The translations under genes were made by a program, and so were the position numbers. A stretch of DNA of 20,591 nucleotides, taken from positions 1 to 20,591 of IMG/VR virus record IMGVR_UViG_3300020009_000090; one strand, written 5' to 3'. Under the pieces are notes generated by a model. That model saw nothing but the letters and a program-made list of their open reading frames with translations. It had not been told where the DNA came from and did no database searches. Within the stretch, counting starts at the first letter, position 1; each line of letters opens with the position of its first letter. Shown here in pieces: positions 13,787 to 19,438 of the stretch. Source of the DNA: a virus.

Positions 13787-14668
13787 ATGAATAACGTTTA
13801 TCAAATAGTAACAGACAGAATTTTAGATATAATGAAAACCGGAAAATTGGTATGGGTGAAAAATTGGCAAGCCCGGGCCGGTAATGTGCCGCAAAATTTT
13901 GTATCTAAAAAACATTATAACGGCATAAACTTTTTGTTTCTCTCTTCGCTGCCATATTCAAACCCGTATTATTTGACATTTAACCAGGTTAAAAATTTAG
14001 GCGGGCATGTAAAGAACGGAGAAAGATCACAGCCCGTTATTTTCTGGAAAATAAATCAATATTCAAAAGATAAAGGTGACGGGACACAAGAAACAAAAAA
14101 TGTACCTCTATTAAGATACTACCCTGTTTTCAATATAGAACAGACCGAGGGCATTGAATGGAAAATGCCAGACACAGCACCAAAGACAGAACACGAACGA
14201 ATTGAAGCAGCCGACAGTGTAATTAATAACATGCCACAAAGACCAGACATTGAATATTCAGATTTTGACCGGGCATGTTATAACAAAGTAAAAGATCTGG
14301 TCACAATGCCACACTTGCAATATTTCAAAACTAATGAGGCATACTACTCAACATTATTTCACGAGTTAGCACATAGCACCGGGCACGTTACAAGATTGAA
14401 CCGTGAAGAGCTGCAAAGAGTTTCAATGTTTGGTAGCGAAGATTACGGTAAAGAAGAGTTGACCGCTGAACTTTCGGCAAGTTTTATATGTGCTAGAATA
14501 GGCATTTCAAATGTTGACAATCTTAGAAACAGTGCAGCCTATTTGCAGGGTTGGAGTAAAGCGATAAAGAATGACCCTAAAATGTTTGTTCATGCAGCGG
14601 CCCGGGCACAAAAAGCAGCCGACTTTATTCTAAATGAAAAACCAGAAACCGGTATTGATCACGAATAA
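13787..14668 (+). CDS. ardC: ArdC-type antirestriction protein (zinc metalloprotease)
   Basis: 293 residues, close to the usual ArdC length. The N-terminal domain (1-125) is the ssDNA-binding ArdC/DUF1738 type: V-Y-Q-I-V-T-D-R-I-L, W-Q-A-R-A-G (28-33), Y-N-G-I-N (44-48), T-F-N-Q-V-K-N-L-G-G (64-73). The C-terminal domain carries the zinc site HELAHSTGH (192-200) and Y-G-K-E-E-L-T-A-E (220-228), which supplies the third ligand in this fold. ArdC proteins protect incoming DNA from restriction enzymes. Its presence in a leader-linked cargo unit suggests acquisition as a counter-defence block, alongside the phage's own DNA methyltransferases. Confidence 0.93.
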   Translation: MNNVYQIVTDRILDIMKTGKLVWVKNWQARAGNVPQNFVSKKHYNGINFLFLSSLPYSNPYYLTFNQVKNLGGHVKNGERSQPVIFWKINQYSKDKGDGTQETKNVPLLRYYPVFNIEQTEGIEWKMPDTAPKTEHERIEAADSVINNMPQRPDIEYSDFDRACYNKVKDLVTMPHLQYFKTNEAYYSTLFHELAHSTGHVTRLNREELQRVSMFGSEDYGKEELTAELSASFICARIGISNVDNLRNSAAYLQGWSKAIKNDPKMFVHAAARAQKAADFILNEKPETGIDHE

Positions 14669-14678
14669 AAAAACTACA

Positions 14679-14795
14679 ATGAAAAAATTAATATTATTAT
14701 TTGCAGTTGTCATTGTCCTGGTATCATGCCGGACAACAAAAGAGCCATGCGGCAACCCTGCAAAGTGGGAAAGAAAGCATTCATTCAACAAATAA
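14679..14795 (+). CDS. Small 38-residue lipoprotein
   Basis: A short frame 10 bases after the ArdC stop encodes 38 residues. It has a lysine-rich start (MKK), a hydrophobic core (LILLFAVVIVLV), and a lipobox with Cys17 (L-V-S-C, residues 14-17). After lipid attachment the mature peptide would have about 22 residues, Thr/Lys/Glu-rich with a second cysteine. It would be anchored in a membrane. A role beside ArdC, such as altering the host cell surface (exclusion), is inference; similar tiny lipoproteins occur in mobile elements. Confidence 0.72.
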   Translation: MKKLILLFAVVIVLVSCRTTKEPCGNPAKWERKHSFNK

Positions 14796-14819
14796 AATCT
14801 TTATTAATAAAAAACCGTG

Positions 14820-14846
14820 GCGGGTCGGTATATACCCGCATCAATT
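14820..14846 (+). promoter_or_regulatory. Cargo leader element 4: hairpin plus CGCATCAA
   Basis: GCGGGT (14820-14825) pairs with ACCCGC (14834-14839), and the stem is followed at once by ATCAATTTTT and the ATG at 14850. This is the same hairpin-then-G(C)ATCAA design as leaders 1-3, and it favours 14850 over the GTG at 14817 as the start. Confidence 0.5.
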
Positions 14847-14849
14847 TTT

Positions 14850-15686
14850 ATGAGAAAACAAAAAAACAGTGGTAAGCAAATAGAACCACACAAAGAAGTA
14901 AGTGCAAGCATTCAGGCAGCGATCAAAGAAGTTGCAAAAAAGTACAGGCTGAAAGATATGGAAGCAGCCATGTTGTATGCCCTTAAAGACAAAGACGTTG
15001 ATTATGAAATTAATTATTCAGAAGGGTTGAAGAAAAGCATTTTTGAAAAGCTTGACAACCATAGCTGGTTTGATTATGATGATAACACAAAGAAAATTTT
15101 AAGTGAATTGGCAGTTGAGTTTATTACAAAAGTTGATGCTCGTTATGCAACCAGGAAAAACGTTAAGAACGGAACTGATCTTTTTCCTTCTCAGGCTAAC
15201 ATACCAGAATTTAACCCCGACAACATACAGGCAGTTAAAATAAATAAACCAAAAATAGTTAAGCCACAACCGGCACCCGTTAAACCGGCTGAACCATTGA
15301 CAAAAGAAAATGTAAAGGGTGAATTTGATCGCATTACCAAGCTAATAAAGGGCACTGATGAAATGGTTTTTGAAAGTTGGGGGCCTGATGCAATCACCCG
15401 TAAATGGGACAATAAAAATTTGATCACAGTATCTTTTGACGTTGACGGGTTTTTGTTTGCTGGTACTGTATCGGTAACAAAATTGCACGACCGTGGCACG
15501 TTTACCGTCTCATTGCTGACAGGTAAAAAGAAACCGGCAAAGGTCCAAAAGATCGTTGAGAAGGTAAAGGGCGAAGATTTAAACGGGCTTATTGATATGC
15601 TGGTAGAATGTGACAGCTATGATAAATGGCAAGAGAAAATGAATGAGACGTATAATGTAACAACCGAAGAAAAGAAAGCGGCCTAA
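14850..15686 (+). CDS. Unknown two-domain cargo protein
   Basis: 278 residues from the ATG at 14850; a GTG at 14817 would read through the hairpin and is less likely. The N-terminal ~115 residues are helical and basic (SIQAAIKEVAKKYRL, KKILSELAVEFITK). A Pro/Lys-rich linker (PKIVKPQPAPVKPAEP) leads to a C-terminal domain (about 160-278) with strands such as LITVSFDVDGFLFAGTVSV. No catalytic motif is seen. The leader ties it to the ArdC unit; a helper role in the same unit is only inferred. Confidence 0.68.
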   Translation: MRKQKNSGKQIEPHKEVSASIQAAIKEVAKKYRLKDMEAAMLYALKDKDVDYEINYSEGLKKSIFEKLDNHSWFDYDDNTKKILSELAVEFITKVDARYATRKNVKNGTDLFPSQANIPEFNPDNIQAVKINKPKIVKPQPAPVKPAEPLTKENVKGEFDRITKLIKGTDEMVFESWGPDAITRKWDNKNLITVSFDVDGFLFAGTVSVTKLHDRGTFTVSLLTGKKKPAKVQKIVEKVKGEDLNGLIDMLVECDSYDKWQEKMNETYNVTTEEKKAA

Positions 15687-15696
15687 TTATTAATCG

Positions 15697-15717
15697 GGGG
15701 GCCTTCGGGTCCCCTTT
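15697..15717 (+). terminator. UUCG-capped hairpin closing the cargo unit
   Basis: GGGGGCC (15697-15703) pairs with GGTCCCC (15708-15714, one G-T wobble) around a TTCG tetraloop closed by C-G, a very stable loop type. Only three T residues follow. It can mark the end of the cargo unit or act as a leader hairpin for the next gene. Confidence 0.65.
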
Positions 15718-15729
15718 AAAAAATACTAT

Positions 15730-15936
15730 ATGCTAAAGACGATTAAATGTGAACAAACCACAGATGTAAAAGCACTTCAAGACGCTTATTCTGAATTATG
15801 GAATGCTGTTGAAAACGGAATTAACAGCAGCAACTTTTTTCTACTAAGGGCAAAGTTAAGGCGTTTGATGATGATTGAACCAAAGCCGAAAAATAAAGTT
15901 TGTAAAAAAAGTCAAAAAAGAAATGAGCAACATTGA
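15730..15936 (+). CDS. Small unknown protein
   Basis: 68 residues, the first gene after the UUCG hairpin. A helical middle (VKALQDAYSELWNAVENG) is followed by a second helix (FFLLRAKLRRLMM) and a lysine-rich tail. It overlaps the start of the next gene by 14 bases. No family is recognised; the basic tail could bind nucleic acid. Confidence 0.58.
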   Translation: MLKTIKCEQTTDVKALQDAYSELWNAVENGINSSNFFLLRAKLRRLMMIEPKPKNKVCKKSQKRNEQH

Positions 15937-16126
15937 TAAAAAAAAGATTCGTGAAGTGTTGACAGAGTTTTTCAACACTTCACCCTGGCAAAGGCATGAA
16001 AAAGAAAAGGAACGGAAACAGAACTTGAAAGATGCCGGTTTTTATTTTATGCCAATAGGTGAACGAGCTGAATTTTATAACGATGTAAAAGCCGAGGTAA
16101 AGACAAGCACCAAACAAAGATTTTGA
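15923..16126 (+). CDS. Small unknown protein
   Basis: 67 residues from the ATG at 15923; an earlier TTG at 15875 would add 16 lysine-rich residues and deepen the overlap with the previous gene. The protein is highly charged (KKKIREVLTEFF, RHEKEKERKQNLKD) and has an F-Y-F-M-P-I-G-E-R-A-E-F core. Its stop overlaps the next start as TTGA. Function unknown. Confidence 0.57.
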   Translation: MSNIDKKKIREVLTEFFNTSPWQRHEKEKERKQNLKDAGFYFMPIGERAEFYNDVKAEVKTSTKQRF

Positions 16127-16518
16127 AAAAGACAAGTGAACATATTACCTTTGAATCTATGGGCACAATAGATCGTATAACCGAAGAATTTTTGTTTGTT
16201 GAGAACCCTGAATCAATGCCTGGTCCTGGCCTGATCTTGCAGACGAAACCACCCTTTTTATTGGGCAAGGTTGTGAACTTTAAGACTAGAGAAGAGATGA
16301 AAATTTATTTGACCAGGAAAGGCGGTTTAGGATTTATAAAAAATTGTCCTGGTTATTTGGTATGTGTTATACCTATTGAGCCTTTGATGTATTCGGAGAC
16401 AATAATGAATAACGAAGTTATACGGGCCTATGAAGGCATGGCCAACTTTTATTTAGAAAAAAAAATTAAGAGAAATGAAGGGTACTACAAAAGGTATAGA
16501 GAAAAAACTGATAGCTGA
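16123..16518 (+). CDS. Unknown protein, TTG start
   Basis: 131 residues from the TTG at 16123 that overlaps the upstream TGA as TTGA; an ATG at 16159 is the alternative. The middle contains L-I-L-Q-T-K-P-P-F-L-L-G-K-V-V-N-F (38-54) and G-Y-L-V-C-V-I-P-I-E (77-86), suggesting a beta-rich fold. The C-terminus is a basic helix. The 3' end overlaps the next gene by 44 bases. No family is recognised. Confidence 0.6.
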   Translation: MKKTSEHITFESMGTIDRITEEFLFVENPESMPGPGLILQTKPPFLLGKVVNFKTREEMKIYLTRKGGLGFIKNCPGYLVCVIPIEPLMYSETIMNNEVIRAYEGMANFYLEKKIKRNEGYYKRYREKTDS

Positions 16519-16690
16519 ATTTGAGGAGGCGCTACTACCAATCATTCAAAAATTTGTGAATGAAACCGGTATTAGAATTGCAAAAATTATTGTTTTTGAT
16601 GCCGAAGAATTGAGCCCCAAAAGAATAGATATTGTTACACTTATGACAATGCTTAAGCAAAATGAAGAAGAAAGAAACAAAAAAGCCTGA
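16475..16690 (+). CDS. Small unknown protein
   Basis: 71 residues with an ATG start inside the previous gene. A charged helix (LIAEFEEALLPIIQKFVNE) leads to a strand (RIAKIIVFDAEEL) and a final helix. It is the middle member of a run of overlapping genes (44 bases shared upstream, 29 downstream). Function unknown. Confidence 0.57.
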   Translation: MKGTTKGIEKKLIAEFEEALLPIIQKFVNETGIRIAKIIVFDAEELSPKRIDIVTLMTMLKQNEEERNKKA

Positions 16691-16907
16691 TGGCCGTGGT
16701 GGTGCCAGGAAAGGAGCTGGAAGAAAAAGCAGCGGGAAAAAGTATTTCAGTTATTTTCTTGATGAGAAGATCGGTAATGCAGTTTCTAAGCAGGAAAACC
16801 CATCGCAGTTTGTTGAAGAAGCTATTAAAGAAAGGTTTGAATTAGATAAACAGAATAAAAGGTATAAAGAAAAATTGCCTCGCATCGTATTCACAACAGG
16901 TAAATAA
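16662..16907 (+). CDS. GARKGAGRK-motif / ribbon-helix-helix-like DNA-binding protein
   Basis: 81 residues. The N-terminus carries G-R-G-G-A-R-K-G-A-G-R-K (11-22), an AT-hook-like motif common in phage and mobile-element proteins. It is followed by a short strand (YFSYFLDEKI) and two helices ending in Q-F-V-E-E-A-I-K-E-R-F, like ribbon-helix-helix regulators. It likely binds DNA. It overlaps the previous gene by 29 bases. Confidence 0.75.
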   Translation: MKKKETKKPDGRGGARKGAGRKSSGKKYFSYFLDEKIGNAVSKQENPSQFVEEAIKERFELDKQNKRYKEKLPRIVFTTGK

Positions 16908-16914
16908 ATATTTT

Positions 16915-17115
16915 ATGGAAACAAATGAAGTGATCGAAAAAAAGAAAAAACTAAAAAACGACATTGAAAGCCTAGTGGCAAAGTTTATCGAAGAAACAAA
17001 AACATACCCAAGCGTAAATGTTGAAGTTAATACACAGGAAATTTTTGTTGAGGATAGCAAGAACCCTGCAGACTTTGTTACTTCGGTAAAAGCCAACATC
17101 ACCCTAAGTTTATGA
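16915..17115 (+). CDS. Small unknown protein
   Basis: 66 residues. An N-terminal coiled-coil-like helix (EVIEKKKKLKNDIESLVAKFIEE) is followed by alternating strands (VNVEVNTQEIFVED, SVKANITLSL). The stop overlaps the ASCH gene start as ATGA. Function unknown. Confidence 0.62.
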   Translation: METNEVIEKKKKLKNDIESLVAKFIEETKTYPSVNVEVNTQEIFVEDSKNPADFVTSVKANITLSL

Positions 17116-17453
17116 CACTAACCCTTTCAATTAAAGAAGAATTTTTAAAGCAATTGATAGCTGGTACCAAGAAAGAAGATTATAGAGAGGCAACACCATA
17201 CAATATCAGCAAGATTTGCGACACTGATAAAGATGGTAAGATCATAGGCGTAAGGGCATTTGATCGAGTAAGATTCTTAACTGGTAAATACACAAAAGGT
17301 AAAGCCAGGCCTTTCGCAGAATTCGCCATCAAAGAAATATTTATTGAAGAAGTAACGGATGAGCAAAACAACCCCTGTTTTGATTTTACTATAAAAGTTA
17401 GTAATTTGCTTGCTGACAATTTTAGTAAAACTATTTCTTCACCCAAAATTTAA
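17112..17453 (+). CDS. Second ASCH-domain protein (short)
   Basis: 113 residues, ATGA-coupled. The ASCH pattern is L-S-I-K-E-E-F at 5-11, I-A-G-T-K-K-E-D-Y-R-E at 16-26, V-R-F-L-T-G near 53-58, and F-A-I-K-E-I-F-I-E-E in the C-terminal half. This is the short ASCH type, different from the 209-residue gene at 8977. ASCH domains resemble PUA RNA-binding domains. Its TAA at 17451-17453 lies inside an Arg-rich open frame (17429-17569). Confidence 0.82.
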   Translation: MTLTLSIKEEFLKQLIAGTKKEDYREATPYNISKICDTDKDGKIIGVRAFDRVRFLTGKYTKGKARPFAEFAIKEIFIEEVTDEQNNPCFDFTIKVSNLLADNFSKTISSPKI

Positions 17454-17569
17454 AACGAGTCAGACGTAATCGTAGAAGGTTGGCCAGCGGCATCCGTCAG
17501 GATTTAGCACGTTTATCACGTCAGCGTGGTAGAGGTGTAACAAGGGCCAGAGGCTCATCCGGTGGATAA
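17429..17569 (+). other. Arg-rich open frame without a normal start codon
   Basis: An open frame from 17429 to the TAA at 17567-17569 encodes about 46 residues, with 12 Arg in the last 37 (K-R-V-R-R-N-R-R-R and S-R-Q-R-G-R-G). The TAA overlaps the ATG of the next gene (TAATG), as between other genes here. There is no ATG or GTG; the only candidate start is TTG at 17480 (29 residues). The segment is visibly richer in G/C and CGT codons than its neighbours. It could be a small DNA-binding peptide, a frameshifted extension of the ASCH protein, or a remnant. Confidence 0.45.
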
Positions 17570-18312
17570 TGCTCCCAATTAAACAAACTAACGAAGTATT
17601 GTCTTTCATTAGAAAGAGAACTAATGAGGCAATACTTTTTTATTCTTGTGGCAAAGACTCGATCGTATTGCTTGACCTGATGGCACATAAATTTGATAAA
17701 GTGTATTGTGTCTTTATGTACCTGGTTAAGGATCTGGAACACATTAATCGATTCATCAATTTTTCAACCAGCCACTACCCCAACGTTGAATTTATGCAAG
17801 TCCCACACTTCAGACTTGCAACGATCTACAAACACGGCATTTACTGCAAGCCGAATAATAATATAAAAAAGGAAAACAAACTTTCTGACATTGATCAGTA
17901 TGTAAGAATTAAAACCGGCTGCAATTGGACTTTTTACGGATGGAAAAAAGCAGACGGATTACACCGGCGCCTTGCCTTAAATACATACCTGATGGAATCG
18001 ATATCGTTAAACACACAAAAAGTTTACCCGCTATCTACCTGGACAAAGGCAGATGTTTTGTCTTACGTCAAACAACACAAGCTGCCCACTCCTATTGCTT
18101 ACGGTAAAAAAGCAAGCAACGGCGTTGGACTAGATCTTGACTGTTTTTTGTGGATGAGAAAGAATAGCCCGGGCGATTTGAAGAAAGTAATTGCAGCTTT
18201 CCCATTATCTGAATCAATTTTATATGAGCACGATAACAAAATTCCAGACAGAAAGCGTGTTGATCAACAGAAAAAAGATCAAAAACGCGCCTTACAATCC
18301 GCGAATAATTAG
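17569..18312 (+). CDS. PAPS-reductase-family protein (IbrA-like, PP-loop)
   Basis: 247 residues. The PP-loop S-C-G-K-D-S (26-31) marks an ATP-binding pyrophosphatase of the PAPS-reductase/N-type superfamily. It is followed by V-Y-C-V-F-M-Y near 45 and a conserved T-W-T-K-A-D-V-L-S-Y near 157-166. Phage members pair with a ParB-like gene, as in the IbrA/IbrB regulators of E. coli; this pairing is my inference from the neighbouring gene. A redox or sulfur-transfer reaction is not proven. The 3' end is read in two frames: the next gene starts 89 bases before this stop. Confidence 0.85.
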   Translation: MLPIKQTNEVLSFIRKRTNEAILFYSCGKDSIVLLDLMAHKFDKVYCVFMYLVKDLEHINRFINFSTSHYPNVEFMQVPHFRLATIYKHGIYCKPNNNIKKENKLSDIDQYVRIKTGCNWTFYGWKKADGLHRRLALNTYLMESISLNTQKVYPLSTWTKADVLSYVKQHKLPTPIAYGKKASNGVGLDLDCFLWMRKNSPGDLKKVIAAFPLSESILYEHDNKIPDRKRVDQQKKDQKRALQSANN

Positions 18313-18919
18313 TGATAAAGCTTTTAAGCTTTTAAAAAACAACATCAAAAAATTGAAGTTGATGGGTGGCCTTGTTGTGAACAAAAGAACAATGAAACTG
18401 GTTAGTGGGCACCAAAGGTTAAAAGCTTTGGATGCACTTGAAAAGAAAGACGATTACATGGTAAGGGTTGAAATGGTTGAGCTGACGGACAAAGAAGAAA
18501 AGGAGCAAAACATTTTCATGAACAGCGCCACGGCACAAGGTGAATTTGATTACGCAATGTTGCAAGAGATTTTGCCGGACATAGATTACCAGGCCGCAGG
18601 CTTTGACGAAACGGACCTGAACATTATTGGAGTTACACTTTATGAAGAAGAACAGCCCGAAGAAAACGAAGCCCTTGATGAAATAAACCAGATCAACAAA
18701 GTTTCTGCAGAAGATCGAAAGGCAAAAGTAATAGCTGAGAAAAAAAAGTATCAAAAACAGTTGGGAGAAAAGCACGAAGGCGAACCAATTGTAACACTTA
18801 CATTCTCTAATTACAAAAACAAACAGGATTTTATGAGTAGTTTTGGCCTTGAAGAAGATGAAAGATTCATAAAAGGAGAAATATTTTCCAAAAAGATCAA
18901 GATTATTTCCAAATTTTAG
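18224..18919 (+). CDS. ParB-like nuclease-domain protein (IbrB-like)
   Basis: 231 residues from the ATG at 18224 (a TTG at 18191 would lengthen it). The ParB/Srx domain is clear: V-L-I-N-R-K-K-I-K-N-A-P-Y-N-P-R (12-27), then S-G-H-Q-R-L-K-A-L (61-69). Acidic and lysine-rich stretches fill the C-terminal half, with a final beta segment (PIVTLTFSNYKNKQDF). Because the conserved N-terminal segment lies in the region shared with the previous gene, the overlap is real coding sequence in this frame. It is positioned directly upstream of the terminase genes, as is common in phages. Confidence 0.87.
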   Translation: MSTITKFQTESVLINRKKIKNAPYNPRIISDKAFKLLKNNIKKLKLMGGLVVNKRTMKLVSGHQRLKALDALEKKDDYMVRVEMVELTDKEEKEQNIFMNSATAQGEFDYAMLQEILPDIDYQAAGFDETDLNIIGVTLYEEEQPEENEALDEINQINKVSAEDRKAKVIAEKKKYQKQLGEKHEGEPIVTLTFSNYKNKQDFMSSFGLEEDERFIKGEIFSKKIKIISKF

Positions 18920-19005
18920 CAATTTAATTCCAGAAACAACATTATTTGACCTTTACAAACTGAACAGACATAAAAAAGCCAGACAAAAGGACGTTCAAAA
19001 AGATA

Positions 19006-19437
19006 ATGGAAGCCAAGGGCGGCAATCTCACTGAGGTTGCCAGGGCATTATCTGTATCAAGAACTACGGTTTATGAATGGATTGAAAAAGATAAACGTTT
19101 CAAGGAAATTCATAAAGAATCAAAAGAGGCTTTACTTGATTTTACAGAAAGCCAGACAAAGATCTTAATTCAAGGTATTCCAAAGTTAGAAGTGGATCCA
19201 GCAGACCCCGAAGGAAAAAAAATGAAACGTGTTGGATGGAAAGAAAGGCCTGATACAACCTTGATCATTTGGGTGCAGAAAACATTAGGTAAAGAACGTG
19301 GATATGTTGAACGATCTGAGCTAACAGGAAAGGACGGAAAACCTTTGGTGCCTGAAAAGAAAATTGACTATTCAAAATTATCTGATAGTGCTTTAAAAGA
19401 AATAATAGAGGCAACGAGTCAAGACGAAGGAAAATAA
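19006..19437 (+). CDS. Terminase small subunit-like HTH protein
   Basis: 143 residues from the first ATG. The HTH (N-L-T-E-V-A-R-A-L-S-V-S-R-T-T-V-Y-E-W-I, about 7-26) matches phage small-terminase and Fis-like DNA-binding domains. The frame stays open upstream of this ATG to about 18964 and would add K-R-T-F-K-K-I just before it, which fits helix 1 of the domain. The true start may therefore be an unusual codon (ATA at 18970). The C-terminus has the Lys/Asp-rich S-K-L-S-D-S-A-L-K-E-I-I often seen in TerS-like proteins. It probably recognises phage DNA for packaging. Confidence 0.8.
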   Translation: MEAKGGNLTEVARALSVSRTTVYEWIEKDKRFKEIHKESKEALLDFTESQTKILIQGIPKLEVDPADPEGKKMKRVGWKERPDTTLIIWVQKTLGKERGYVERSELTGKDGKPLVPEKKIDYSKLSDSALKEIIEATSQDEGK

Positions 19438-19438
19438 A

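Noticed and set aside
17441-17456. Programmed -1 frameshift site at AAAATTTAAAAC
   Set aside because: The A/T run looks slippery, but its phase does not match X-XXY-YYZ in the ASCH frame; kept only as a possibility for the Arg-rich frame.
18419-18922. 167-residue minus-strand gene
   Set aside because: It lies opposite the ParB-like gene and is Phe/Leu/Cys-rich, the usual look of a shadow frame.
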